A stretch of 64,000 nt of DNA from Rotaria macrura (lineage: Eukaryota; Rotifera; Eurotatoria; Philodinida; Philodinidae). Below, in pieces: positions 1-13,700 of the stretch. The notes below the pieces were generated by a model. That model worked only from the letters and a program-made list of their open reading frames with translations, was not told the origin of the DNA and did no database searches. Numbering within the stretch: the first letter of the stretch is position 1; every line of letters starts with the position of its first letter. The stretch spans positions 1 to 64,000 of the forward strand of contig OENT01000687.1 in assembly GCA_900239685.1 (NCBI GenBank). Reading direction: 5' to 3'. The position numbers and the translations under genes are program-made.

Positions 1-733
1 GGAAGCGCAATCGGGGTGACGATAATACTCTTGCTAACTGATTCACTTATTATTTGTGTTTCTTCGCACCTCTTCGGAGTAGTTCGTGTGAATGCGGTTA
101 CAGTGGATGTTGCATTGTACTCGTGAATCGGTGAAGGCTTGCTTGTGCTTTGGAGTTGAGTTGCAATTATAGTTATATTTTTGGTGAAGTCATGAGTGCT
201 TCCAGTTACTTCTGGTTCTTCGGATACCGAAGTATTACCAGTACTTTGTTTCAAAGTGGTTTCCAGCTGCGCTTTTGTAGCTATATTAGATGGTTCACCA
301 CAACCAAATATACCTAACATCAAATTTTGCGGTACTGAATCGTCCTTTGTCTTTAATATTGAGATAACTATCGTAGCCACATTTTCTAGGTATGGTTCAA
401 AAACAATACTTGGGTTTGTTGTACTGGAACTCTCAATTGGTTGAAAGTCATATTCGGTTAGTACATTTATTGCAATTACTTTCGATTCAGCCGGATTTAT
501 GACTGTTACGTTTTTGAGGGCGACTTCCTATAAAGCGAAATATTCTGCTACTTTGTGCTTAAACGATCGAATATACTTTCATACCTTTTTGAATACAACA
601 GACACTGTTGTTGGCAACTTATTCAAAATTAATGCCTTCGACAAGCTATCAGCTGCTATATTCACGTTGTTGACAGTTACTGTAGCGATTAAAGCAGCAT
701 TTAACTCGGCCAGATCAACCACTTCTTCACACA
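1..733 (-). CDS. Secreted modular mucin-like protein, two exons, 3' end cut by window edge
   Basis: Two exons: 733-585 and 527-1, running off the left edge. The first enters at phase 1 after an acceptor ending cacag and ends at phase 0 before gtatga; the 57-bp intron ends in tag. Together they make one module of about 145 residues, equivalent to exon pairs 7807-7659/7603-7309, 10113-9962/9905-9617 and 11451-11300/11241-10971 of the neighbouring gene. The first exon is 149 bp, the same as 7807-7659. The module ends in the family signature (ILKTKDDS..., then GIFGCGEP and TKAQ), followed by a Ser/Thr-rich tail open to the edge. Its phase fits either the phase-1 donor at 4,799, giving one gene with a 4-kb intron, or the signal-peptide exon at 3745-3607, giving a second gene. 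Function unknown; extracellular by composition. Confidence 0.75.
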
Positions 734-3606
734 CTGTGAACAAAACCAAATCATACTTCAATGGAAAAACTATCGTAATTCAAATCACTATTACTCCACA
801 ATTCTCAAATCTAAGGTGTGCTCATTTTACAGGAGATAATAGGTATCCCTGAATATAATGATTACATAAAAGGTTCAGAATCTATTGTAGAACCATACTG
901 AAAAACATCATGGCAAACTAACAAAAACAGCTGACCTTGAAAGGAAAAAGCATTTGACCTAGACTTACAGAATGATATTCAACAGAAGAACTGAAAACTG
1001 TTCTGATCTCTCGATATCGTACTTACGCCTAAGGTTACATATATCTCTGATAAAATAACTTACAACTTTAGAAAAAAACAACTAAATTGTGCAACAAGGC
1101 AACAAGAAAATTCATGAGAAAGAATGATAGTTAAAAAATAATGTTAGAAGGCTTAGCTTCTTCTCACTTAAAGCAAAGAAATTCATTGATTTTCTTTCCT
1201 AACCTAAAAGTAGGCTCAAACCTGACTAGAAGAAAATTAAGAACCGGATAATTGATGAGTGCACAATAAAAACAGAAGGTTTGAATGCGCATACATTCTA
1301 GCAATCACATACTACTTCAGTACAACGAACAAATCATTTAGTACACCAGAAAAATTTTGAAAACAGAAGCATATAGATTTAAGTGAAAATCTTCCAGAAA
1401 GAAAAGGTTTTAATAAAACCTGAAGATACTTAAGCAACCTGAAAATGACTGAATCAGCAAATTGGATTACCTATGGTTCTATATTTCGAGGACAACGACA
1501 AATTACGATACATCTTCATTCGCGAAGAAGACGTCAAGTTAAAAAACCTATCCCCGCCCCAGACTCTGAAGAAACGATCAGAAGTAATGACGGTGATTCT
1601 TGGTAATCCTTTCATCGTTACCATGTACAAATAGTGCTTACAACAGCATATCTTGTATAATACACAACCTTAATTTTTAATCAATCATTATCTGCACTAA
1701 ATTTACTGCAATTACGCAGCCTATACAAAAAGGAATTGTGTCAAAAAACAGCATCGCATTCCTCCTCGTATACAGGCTACTCGAGGTTCCACCGAGAATC
1801 ATGATTCTGTTCCGCAATTCATTATGGTCGTTTAAGTACGAAACATATCCCACCTCTTTTTCCTTTTACCATGCCTGTTACAATTACCCAGATCTGATTA
1901 ATACAAACGTTCGTGACCCTTCAAGTTAATTTTCCAACCTATTGCATGTGCTACGCTACAAAGGTCTGGCAACCATCCATTACATAACACGAGTGATTGA
2001 AAACTGTAATTTTGGCCCTTCAACTACACTCATAATCCATTCCTCACGAAAAAAACACAAATATTTATCCGTAAATTCGAGAAAACTATATGCGAATACT
2101 TCCACCCGAAAACGATATCTGCCCAGGAGAATCATTCCGACCATTGGACCAAAGCGGATCCGACAGGCATCCGATCATGTTTCTATCGGAGTTTCTCTTA
2201 TCCGACGAAATCCCATCGGATTCCTGGTTGCGATTCCTGATTCGGATCCCTAGTGTTGGATTTTATCGAATCCTACTATCGGAATCCGATTGGATTTCAT
2301 CGTGCGATCTGACAGGCCTCTACTGTTGGGTTTAAATGCTAATTCGTACTCAAAAAAGAAAATAGGTTTCTTCCGTCGGATCCGTTACTATTTCCACAAC
2401 CCGGATTCCCATAAGATTTCATCGGATCGTAGGATCCGATCGGATTCGGTATGGGATTCATTCACCTGGGTGGCTAAACAGTTCTTCAAAAATCTTGCAG
2501 TCTAAGATCGCTGCACACGGTAGCGCATCAGGAGCAGGATCTTATCCTAGCAGTCAAATTTGAGAAATTAACGCGTTTCAACAACACATTTCCCCTCTCC
2601 TTCAACGTATGCTACACACTCAAAAATATCCGAATTTTTGCGTCTTAACAGATTAGGAATTCAAATATCTAAATACACCATATTGCAAACATATTGCACC
2701 GTTTAAACGCATTTCTCACTTAAAAACGTTAAAATGCGAAAATTCGAATAATTTTCAACTGTTTGAAACTCGTTCAACAGAAGAAAAAAAGCTTCCTTCG
2801 TGAAACGTAAACTCTACATTCTCGATTGTTTTAGAATGCTTTTTAGCTAGTTTTTCTGTGCTGAAACTGATTTGTACATTAGTGCAAAATATCCTTTACT
2901 TGGATTCAACCGAAGAGGCTTACGATTCCGAGGTATCGATTTAACCATTACACTACAATTACATATTTCTAGAGAAATTAAATTTTCTACTTATATTGAA
3001 CGAAAACTCCGGGAAAGCAAGCAATAGAATTTCTATACTTACAAAAACTCTTAAAAAATATTTTTTAGATATCTTTCGTTTCGCTGAATAACCACTGAGA
3101 TTCGTTCAGGTTCAGTAAATATTTCACAATAGTTACTGTTTTTGAAAAAAACTTCAAGATGCAGGACATCATTGCTCCTTTTTCCGCTAAACACTAGTAA
3201 TATTTATATAAGCGATACCTTTTAAATTCGAGAGACATTTTTGGAGCTAAAAAATATAAAAATTTGATCGCTTTCTCATAAAAAGTAATCAGATAGAATA
3301 ATTTTGTGTCGTGTCTGAAATTCTACGATGAATTTTCTAAGAAAGAGCAAAAATATCGATAGAATCACGGTTCATTGAGAATTTAGCGCTTTCAAACGGG
3401 TTATATTTTCTCTTGTTTATTGTATGCTTCATGAAAATATCATGATGTATGACTGAAAATTCTAGGTTAGCTTTTCGAATGGAATCTCAATATATACGGC
3501 ACATTTGATACGATATGAATCAATCTGACCTAAGATCGATTTTAAGGGATGGGAAGCTCTTAAACTGAGTGCTTTTCTTTTAAATTTCTAATCTGACATC
3601 TACTAC
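734..3606. other. Gap or long intron without a clear gene
   Basis: No convincing coding exon on either strand. The only visible structure is the repeat tract at 2085-2470. Short open frames here lack codon-like character or splice signals. It is an intron of the minus-strand mucin-like locus under either gene model. Confidence 0.6.
2085..2470. repeat. Degenerate ATCGGAT-type short repeat tract
   Basis: Dense imperfect copies of a roughly 10-base motif (cggatccga, atcggattcc, tcggaatccga) in both orientations. The tract is locally palindromic and richer in GC than its surroundings. It keeps several frames open by chance, so the apparent reading frames across it should not be taken as genes. 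Confidence 0.6.
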
Positions 3607-3745
3607 ATAAAGTTATCGAGCCATTTTGTTTTAATACGATTTCTGAATCTTTCATTGCAATGACGTTATAGTATATTGGATCTAGTTGCCCAAAAGCTCC
3701 GTTAACAACGAGAAAAAATGAGAAGGTTTTAACAATGAAGTGCAT
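3607..3745 (-). CDS. Possible signal-peptide first exon
   Basis: The frame starts at an ATG and reads MHFIVKTFSFFLVVNGAFG followed by QLDP, a good signal peptide with a small-residue cleavage site. A phase-1 donor (gtagta) follows codon 46, where the frame would otherwise continue 15 codons to a stop. The same non-consensus gtag-type donor is used in the SPATA17 and receptor genes of this window. Phase 1 matches the acceptor of the exon at 733-585, about 2.9 kb downstream, so this may be the first exon of a second modular secreted gene. The alternative is a chance frame inside a long intron. Confidence 0.4.
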
Positions 3746-4790
3746 ATTAATTCTGATTCATGCATATACATTCATCAAAACATTCCAAATCATCATTACG
3801 TTTTGCTTAGTGAATGCGTTAAAGTCCATTTTATCAGATTCCACTCTTGCGTTTAAGGCATCAATACGATATATTGCTCTGTTTTCTGAAATTTATCTGC
3901 TCAATACGAGAGAACACGTTTATGGAGAGACAAACTTGCTTTTACAAGTTCTTTTTTTTCTCAACACAACGAGTTACACGACGTTTTCTTCATCTTCTTT
4001 TTGCCTAAATGCATTAAAATACAGTTGTAGAGCTTTTCTGACTGTGTGAATAATCGACATTCTCTCTAGTCCAATATGAAAACTCAATCTTCTAACCAAT
4101 GTGCCGCTTTCACGCAATCCTTGGAAATAAGATAGCGGGTCACCAAACAAAATTCCCAATCGCGAGAACTGCAGAAGCGAAAAAAACACAAATTTTCCTT
4201 CTCCTCTTTCATTATCGATATGACACTTGCTATCAAAAACACAAATCTTAGCGAATTTGTACTTTACTATCTATCATCAAAGCATAGACATCAGAATAGC
4301 TAAACCAACGAGGAACCCGCCTTCACACTAACATCGACGCAGCAAAGAAAGCGAAAATCCGAAAAACCATAGTCTTCCAGGCACATAGGAATACCTTTAG
4401 CAAACCACACGAAGCATACACTTCAAAACTAAAAGATCTCACCAAGAAAATATCGATTGTGAACGCTCAAATACAGAGACTCACCAAAGGTATCAACACT
4501 TTCGAAAAAATTAAATCTTCCTCTTAACACAAAACGAAGATTAATTTAAGACAAGCACGCAGCTATGTTACCCGACTACATAGAAAACAACACCCGATTT
4601 CTAAACACTTTGCACTTGAAATGTGAACTAGTTTGTAACAATCCGTCAGATGAATTTCCAATCCCATTAAACAAAACTATCCCTTACAGCGTTAATCCAT
4701 ATTACATGAGAGTATTTATGAAGACAAAGACTTCATCCACTCACAAAGTCATAGAAATCAAAATAAGAGAACGTTCAGCACCACTACCAC
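3746..4790. other. Gap with a coding-like plus-strand relic
   Basis: No complete gene. On the plus strand, 4302-4527 is open for about 75 codons without an ATG and reads like coding sequence (Lys-rich, with heptad-like KDLTKKISIVNAQIQRL). A second plus-strand frame, 4565-4855, runs into the 3' end of the opposing mucin-like exon. Neither has a recognised family. They could be a decayed insert or an exon of an unmodelled gene. Confidence 0.4.
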
Positions 4791-7700
4791 TCACAAACCT
4801 TTGTTTTCCAATGTCGATCGCCGGGAGGTATGCTCGAATATCGATGGACTTGTAACGCTCGTGCTGATAGTTTCAGTGACTACACCAGAGTGACCCGAAC
4901 TCGAAACTGAGTTGCTAGACCTCATTCCAGATGAGTGAATGGTCGATTCAGTTACCGCTGAGGTGTACAAACCAGACGAAGAGGATTTTGTTGATGGAAA
5001 ACCAGCTGTCGTAACGGTCACGCTATTTGAACCCATGCTCACCGTTGTGGTTCCCTGATCAGATGAAACAGTTGTTGTCAATTCTACAGGCAAGGAAGTG
5101 AATTCTGTTGCTGATTCAGTCGTGAGACCAGATCCACTGGATTCACTGCTTGACACAGTATGTGCAAACGTCACAGACGTGGTGCTACTCAGACTCACTG
5201 CCACTGAAGTTGTCGATTGCCTTTCCAGTGTACTGAAGCCTCCCCGCGTACCAGTCGTTGATGCCGCAGACCCAGGAGATGGGACGCTGGCGGTGGTTAA
5301 AATCTCGCCAAATGATGTCGATGGTTCACCAGACGGCGTAGATTGTTCTGGTCTTGATTCAGTCGTGAGAGTAGATGTACTTGATTCCGTGAATGAAGCT
5401 GTATGTGATGGTGTCGAGAGTGTGGTGCTTTCCACACTACGGGAAGATGACGTTGTCGGTTGACTTTCCAGTGTACTGAAGCCTCCGGGCGTACCCGTCG
5501 TTGATCCCGCAGACCCAGGAGATGGGATGCTGGCAGTTGTTAATATCTGGCCAAATGATGTCGTCGCTTCACCAGAGGGCGTAGTGTGTTCCAAGCTTGA
5601 TTCAGTCGTGAGAGTAGATGTACTTGATTCCGTGAATGAGACAGTATGTGATGGTGTCGAGAGTGTGGTACTTTCCACACTATAGGATGCTGAGGTTGTC
5701 GGTTGACTTTCCAGTGTACTGGAGCGTCCGAACGTAGACCTTGTTGATGCCAATGACCCAGAAGATGGGACGGTGGCAGTTGTTAAGATCCGGCTAAATG
5801 ATGTCGTTGGTTCACCAGACGGCGTAGTGTGTTCTGGTCTTGATTCAGTAGAGAGAGTAGATGTACTTGATTCGGTGAATGAGACAGTATGTGATGGTGT
5901 CGAGAGTGTGGTGCTTTCCNCACTACGGGATGATGAGATTGTCGGTTGACTTTCAACTGTACTCGAGCCTCCGAACGTAGACGTTGTTGATGCCAAAGAC
6001 CCAGTAGATGGGACGGTGGCAGTTGTGAAAATCTGGCCAAATGATGTCGTCGCCTGCGCTGAGTGCGAACTGTGTTCTGGTCTTGACTCAGTCGTGAGAG
6101 TAGATGTACTCGATTCGGTGGATGAGGCTGTATGTGATGGTGTCCAGAGTGTGGTACTTTCCACACTGCCAGACGATGACGTTGTTGGTTGAGTTTCCCG
6201 TGTACTGAAACCTCCGAGCGTAGACGTTGTTAATGCGGAGGACGAAGGAGGTGGGACGCTGGCGGTGGTTGAAATTTCGCCAAATGATGTCGGTGGTTCA
6301 CCAGACGGTGTAGATTGTTCTGGTCTTGATTCAGTAGAGACAGTAGATGTACTTGATTCGGTGAATGAGACAGTATGTGATGGTGTCGAGAGTGCGGTGC
6401 TATCCACACTGCGGGACGATGAGGTTGTCGGTTGACTTTCCAGTGTACTGGAGCCTCCAAGCGTAGACGTTGTTGATGCCAAAGACCCAGTAGTTTGGAC
6501 GGTGGCGGTGGTTAAAATCTCGCCAAATGATGTCGTCGGTTCACCAGATGGCGTAGTGTGCTCCGGTCTTGATTTAGTCGTGAGAGTCGACGTACTCGAT
6601 TCCGCGAATGAGACAGTATGTGATGGTGTCGAGAGTGTGGTACTTTCCCCACTGCGAGACGATGACGTTGTTGGTTGAGTTTCCCGTGTAGTGAAGCCTT
6701 CGAGCGTAGACGTTGTTAATGCGGAAGACGAAGGAGATGGGACGCTGGCGGTGGTTGAAATCTCGCCAAATGATGTCGTTGGTTCACCAGACGGTGTAGA
6801 TTGTTCTGGTCTTGATTCACTAGAGACAGTAGATGTACGTGATTCGGTGAATGAGACAGTATGTGATGGTGTCGAACGTGCGGTGCTATCCACACTGCGG
6901 GACGATGACATTGTTGGTTGACTTTCCCGTGTACTGAAGCCTCCGCGCGTAGAAGTTGTATATGCCGAATACCCAGGAGATGGGACGCTGGAGCTGGTTA
7001 AAATCTGGCTAAATGATGTCGTCGGTTTCACAGACGGCGTACTGTATTCTGGACTTGATTCAGTCGTGAGAGTAGATGTACTTGATTCCGTGAATGAGGC
7101 TGTATGTGATGGTGTCGAGAGTGAGGTGCTTTTCACACTGTGGGACAAAGACGTTGTCGGTTGACTTTCCAGTGTACTGAAGCCTGCGAGCGTTGTCAAT
7201 GGTTGTATTGGACTTGTTGTTTGTTCTGCAGTTGACGAAATAGGTGCTAATATTAAAAACAAACATTACAGTAGCGTATTACAATCTTTTAAAATCAAAA
7301 CGATTTACGTGTAGTCGGAACTGAGGTGATCGTCGGCTCTGTTTGTGCTTTGGTCATTATTGGAACGGGTTCACCACAACCGAATATAGCCAGTTCGACT
7401 TGCGATGGTTTCGAATCATCGCTCGTTTTCAATATCGATATTTGTAAGGTATTAACATCTTCATAGTACGGCTGATAAACAATCGTCGGATTGGATGCAT
7501 TCGTATTTTCGATTGCATCAAAGTCATACTCAGTCAAAGCACTAATCAATGTTATTTTCGATTGACTTGGATTCAGAATGCTCACATTTTGGACGATGAC
7601 TCCCTATGAAGAAAACGTATGCCACTTATGAACACCTGTTTTCTATCAAGTTAGTTACATTCTTGAACATAATGTCAATAGTTGTTGGTAGGGTTGTGAG

Positions 7701-10700
7701 CGATAGAGCATTAGCAAGTGTACCAGTAGGAACTTGCTGATCGTTTATACTGACTGAAGCAAAGATTTGCGAAGCATACTTGGTCATGTCGACGATCGTT
7801 GTGCATGCTAGAATGATAATATGAGAAAGCCTCTCTGTTACGGGTGACTTACTTGTCATCGGCGGTGGTTTGGATACAGTCGTGCGTATGGTTGTTGCAG
7901 TCTTAGTCGACGGTATTGGAGAGCCTTTGAAATGAAATAGCATAGAAAATAAACGAGTGTTCTCGGATGTGTGGTTCTCCGCAATTCTGCTATTTGGAAA
8001 GATTATAGAAGTATGTCCGGAGAACATGCCGATGACGGGTTGTTCTTAAGTACAGTATCCTAATATCCTTGAGACTTGGACTTGTAGCAGAAGACAGATC
8101 TCTTCGATCCGAAATGAAACTGGTTATAACAGACAGCTGGTTTTTTCCTTGTTCGCTTTTTTTCTCGGTGAAAGTTAGAGGAGATTAAAGATTAAATTGT
8201 TCAGTACGATGGTAGCGTAGGTAAGGGGTAGAACAAAGATCGATCATGTATTTAAAATGTGAGAACGGCGAAATTCAGAAAAGCAGAATTATCGTAGAAT
8301 ACTTTCTGCTGTGTACAACATGCCGGAACGCACGTATGCCCCGAGAAGAATCGATGACACATGAAAAGAGTGAAAACGAGCGGTATATGATGAAATTATT
8401 GGTAAGCTTAGAAGAATCCATTTTCTCTCAATTGATTTGGATTGGAAGAAATTTTTTGAAATATTTCTATTTTCTCTTGCGCACAAGAATCAAGATAAAT
8501 ACATAAGAAATTCACTATATTTTCAATCGAAGGACATGAACGATATTTCCGAGTAAACATTAAAGCATTAACGTACTTCTATTTTCAACATGTTGTGGAA
8601 TCAGGAATGAAAGGTCCTAAGAAACAGTTCTGCGTTTCACGTCTTCCGTGAAGCGTCGGCTTGAATGTTTTTCTAGCTATCTTTCAGAAGACACTCGGTT
8701 CCAACTTCGTTCTATTTTGGAATCTAGGTACTTATGTAAGATTTGAGCATGAGTGTTGGTATGCTTCTACAAGAAAATCTTCAAGACAGCGAGAAGACTA
8801 TATGTGTAAGTCATAATTATTCTTCAGTACAAATGTACAATAGAAACTTTTTGATACTTGGTTTTTTCGACATTTTCTAACTAGAATCTTCAAGTTTCGG
8901 TTTCGAACTTTCATAAAGTTCTATTTTAGATGTTTTTCCTTCGACATTATGCATAGCCACGTTCTATTGGTGCACTTTCTCTTCGATCTCCCCTCTGCTC
9001 TACAGTAAGTTTTTCGAGATTTCTCTTTTTTTCGCTTTCCATTTGGCCATTAACTCGTCTTGCACTAGATTCATTCTTTCATTGTTAGAGAGCTGCAACT
9101 TTACTCAAAAGAAACCAGCTAAAACGATTACCTCGTACGTTACATCAATTTTTGCACTAAGGTTATTCATGCTTGCATGCTCTCGCTTCAGACTATTGTC
9201 ATATCAGTTCACATACTGACTCTTAGGAAGCACAAGATTTCAAAGAAACGAAACATCTTATGTCTCTAAAAACTCTGACCCAACATGTTACCATGCAGCA
9301 AGAATTGTAGTTCTCGACGATAAAATTTACTTTTCTCTAAACGAAGCAATGTAGAATCACAGTGATAGGAGAGGCGAACCGATGAAATCAGAATAGTTCA
9401 AGCGCTATAGTGATCATCGCCATCAGTGATCTCAGCGGGGGCTTTTAAACGCGCGCAGGCCAAGCAGACAGATTCTTACCTGTCGTTAGGACGGGCGAGG
9501 TTGTCAATGGTTGTATTGGACTTGTTGTTTGTTCTGCAGTTGACGAAATAGGTGCTAATATTAAAAACAAACATTACAGTAGCGTATTACAATCTTTTAA
9601 AATCAAAACGATTTACGTGTAGTCGGAACTGAGGTGATCGTCGGCTCTACTTGCGCTTTTGTTAACAATGAATACGGTTGTCCACATCCATAAATCGCTA
9701 ATAGAATGGTTTTGGGAAAGATTATAATTGACGCTGTGGTTGTTAGGGTAATCAAAAGGCCGTTATTGTATTCAACGTTGGGTTGAAATTTCAGTTGTAG
9801 TGCTTTTAAGTTATCGCTAGTATAAACACCATAATCGGTTTGAACTTTTATTTGTGTAATTTGTGACTCTTCGGCGTTGAGTACTGAAATCGATGTGATG
9901 GTCGCCTTTCAAAAACATATCAAAATAAAATTTATGCAGAGAAATGAAGAATATTTCCTACTGGTGCTGCAGTGTTAAACTGTAATGTCAATGTGGATGT
10001 TGTCATTTGAAACGTTTTAGGGTAAGGTGCTTTTGAATATGGCGTTCCATCAACTACTACCGTCGCAAAATAGTTATCTGTGGAGCTAATCATTTCAACT
10101 GGTGTTGTGCATGCTACAAAAATGGAAATAAAGAACGTGTACTTCTTGTGAATCACTCACCTGGTGTCGTCGTATAGCTCGGATTCGTACTCGTTTCGAT
10201 GATATGACCTGTGCCTAGAAAATATAATTTAGGTACTCCATTGTACAAGAGGGTTTAAATCTCACTAGTAAATGAAGTCTTCGAAGGAGTCGTGAGAAGA
10301 TCAGCCGGTGGTAGTATTGTGCTCACTGAAAATCCGAAATAAATATTTCATTTTTACTTTCGATGAGTTTTCTTTACTTGGTGCATAGCAACCCAACACT
10401 ATCAATCGAACCGACGATGGCTTGTTTTGATCGGTAGTTTTCAGTATTGTGACATCGATGCCCTGAATATCACAACGCATTTGTGTTTCCTTTATGGCTG
10501 GATTCGACTCAGCTGATTGTAAAACCAGTGTTGTTCCATCCGATGCTTTCAACGGGGTTTTGTCACTCGTTGCATAGGTAACCTGTATCTGGGCAACATT
10601 GGTTGTCTTGAATCCTGGTGCTGTCTGTTGAATGAGTACTTCTGACACACAAATTTTGTTATTGAAAAATATGTTGATTATATGTGGCCCGTTAGTCGTT

Positions 10701-13700
10701 AGTTGTTCCCCACGCATGTTTTCATAGGCACGTGAAAAATCAGAGAACGGGGCTGCCGGTGATGAGAACGTCTGAAGATTCGCACGAGTCAATATATTGG
10801 TCGGCAAGCACCAAACTTAAGAAAAAGAAAAAAAGCCCTAACGATAGTATTCGTGGATTTTGATTTTACTTGATTGAGCGATTGTGGTGCCTATTTGATT
10901 CGTACTTTTCGCTGTTCCGACTAAAACTAAATCGCAATGGATGATAGGACATCGATGGAAACGAACGAACCTGATTCAACTTGTGCTTTAGTGAATTCTT
11001 GGGCGAAGGCTGAGTAACAGCCGTAAATTTGTAGAGCCAAGTTTTTAGGTAATGTGTTGTCCGTGGTCTTCAGTATTTTAATAGTCAACGTGGACACATA
11101 TTGAAGGGTTGATGGAAAAGATACTTGATTTAGAGTTGGAATTATACTATAAGCATAATTGTTCATTACATCAGCTATTACGGCGATTTGACTTAGTTTT
11201 GATTGATCGCCATTAATAAACCGAACATCGACAATATCAACCTATGTGTGTGAGAAAAGATTTTGGTCTTCGATAATTGAAAACTCTTTAAAGACATACC
11301 GGATTTGTAAATTCAATATCGATTTGAAATGGTAACTTGTCTACATTTAATGGTATTGGAATAATAGCTGAACTTTGTATTTGATTTTGAATGGCAACGC
11401 TCGAAAAAAGTATACTACTTAAACGAGTTAATTCAGTTTGATTAGTACACCCTAAAACAAAGATTAAAATTTGAATCTTTAGATTGAAAGTTTTTGCCCA
11501 GCCTGTGCTAGATTAAAATATGAAACACTATGTAGCTGCTCTGGCTGATTCCGTAAGATTGTTCGTTCCATATCTATTGGTGTACATTCCTGTATCATTA
11601 CTTCTTTTAGCGTAGAGGTTCCACTAGGTAGTACTTTGTATACATTTCAATTGGATGGTTTTTTATAAGTGATCTCAGCTATTCTTTGAAACCATCTGTC
11701 ACATTCTTTAATCAGGCCAAAGCATGTCCATCATAGTCTGTAATATGTCGTTAATTAGTTAGATATTTATTAGTTAATTAAATGTAAAACTGATTAAAAT
11801 ATTTGTAACGGATTTTTTGTGGAGGGAGGGGAGTCCTAGTTCGCATTCTATATATTTCAACACTGCTTTTAGATCGTGTTTCATAAAAAAGGAGAGAATA
11901 TTCATGTTTTATAGCAGGGTATTTTACCTGGCACTGCGGTTGTTACTAAATTTCTGGGAAACCCTGTCGATGCATGTAAAATATATGTAACCGGTGAGGT
12001 ATAACATCCGACAATAGCAAATCGAAAACTTCTTGGTGGTCGCCCATCATGAGTACCACATAATTGTACACGCATACTCTTAACACCTTCAAACCATCCT
12101 TCGATAACTGGATTGCCTACAGATGATGTTAACACTGGTATGAGCGTTCCATTTGAATAGGTTAATTGTGTAGAGTTATTATTATATAAAGTAACACAAA
12201 TTTGTGCAATATTACTGCTATATTGTGAATAGTTGACCTGAACATACATTTTTGTAACAATAGCATTATTTGAAAGGAATTCAATCGATATATTTGGTTG
12301 AAGAACTGGAAATGTAACACCTTTCATATTAATATATGCGTTTGATAAATCCGATAAAACATCTGTTGAAGAAAATACTTTGAGATTTTCTCGTGTGAGA
12401 ATATTTGTCTCTTGACATAAAGCTGAATTTCGTGAAACAAAATTAGTTATTAAATCTAGAGAAACTGTACATGAACTTACGTTGACGCGTGAATTGTGTG
12501 GTTGCTATAATATTATAGAAAAAGGATCCAATGAATACTAAACGAATTCTATACACAATTTACCTTCAATAACTGTAGATTGAACACTTTCGATCTGTGC
12601 TTTTGTTCTTAATTGCTCTGCTTTAAAGCAGCCATTCAAAGCAAGTTTTAGATTCTTTGGTGGTTGGCCATCAATGGTAGGTAAACTTGTTGTGATAACA
12701 ATTCGTTCAGTGTTTTGGGTGTTAACAGGAATGATTTGTCCGACGTAACTTCCAGTAGCTTCAGTTAAAGTATCAAAGTTATCATATAATTGATACTTAA
12801 TAGGTCCAATAATATTCGGTGCATCAACCAATCCGATACTTGTAACACTATCAATGAGCAGTGTATTAATAGTCCATGATTGAAGCATATTTCCAGATTT
12901 AGCAGTCAATCCTGAGGATGAAGACGAAATAAGACCAAAGTCTGATATATCTTCCCCATTCAGCCTCATAGAAATTATCTTATTTGAAGGATTCGCCAAT
13001 AAATCAATAGGATTCGGGCACAAGTTCACTTTAAAGAAAGTTAAATTTTTTTAACTTCCTTTAGAAATTTAAAGCAACTTACAAATGGTAGTAGTTGCTT
13101 GACTTGTTGCTACATCCGAAATTATATAGGTGACTAAATTAGCTAAATAAAAAAAATAGGAAGTACAATAGTCATCGTAAATATAACGGCCGAACCTGGT
13201 GAATAGCATCCAGTTATCATAACTCTGAGTCTTTGAATAGTCGCATTATTATCTGTTTGTAATACTTTTAACGTCAGGCCACGAATAAGTTGAAAATCAC
13301 CCTGAATGATTGGTTCGTTTTCCGGTGATGCCCATTGTATAGGTTTACCTGTAACTTTATCGATAATAAGTGAGTTGTTAGCATCGTAAAACATCGCTTC
13401 AATCTGTCTAACATTTCCAGAATATTGCATATAGTCACGTTGAACTTCGATTTTTGAAATTGAGGCTAGATTGGGTTGTTTAAACTTAATTAATATCTCC
13501 ATATTTTGTAATGGACAAGTTTCACCGCGAAGATTTTCATAAATCTTTGTCAAATCAGAAAAACAACCAGAAGACACTAAACGAAGTGTTTCAAGATTGT
13601 GAGGTTGCATGATATTCGTTTCGGCACATAATGCTAAAAGATTAAAAATAAAGTCTGCTTTTTCAAGTGACTTTTCAACTTACGGATTCTACCACCTGGT

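Noticed and set aside
1480..1605. Plus-strand basic frame (HLHSRRRRQVKKPIPAPDSE)
   Set aside because: It looks protein-like at first, but has no start, no convincing acceptor and no neighbouring exon; too short to support.
2885..2945. Minus-strand tRNA-like stretch with tgtaatggttaa and ggttgaatcc
   Set aside because: It has A- and B-box-like words, but neither the acceptor nor the T stem pairs and the anticodon stem is too short. Not a tRNA gene.
5098..6921. Plus-strand frames at 5098-5463 and 6691-6921, and minus-strand frames at 5783-6166 and 6230-6460
   Set aside because: They are other-frame shadows of the 243-bp mucin repeats.
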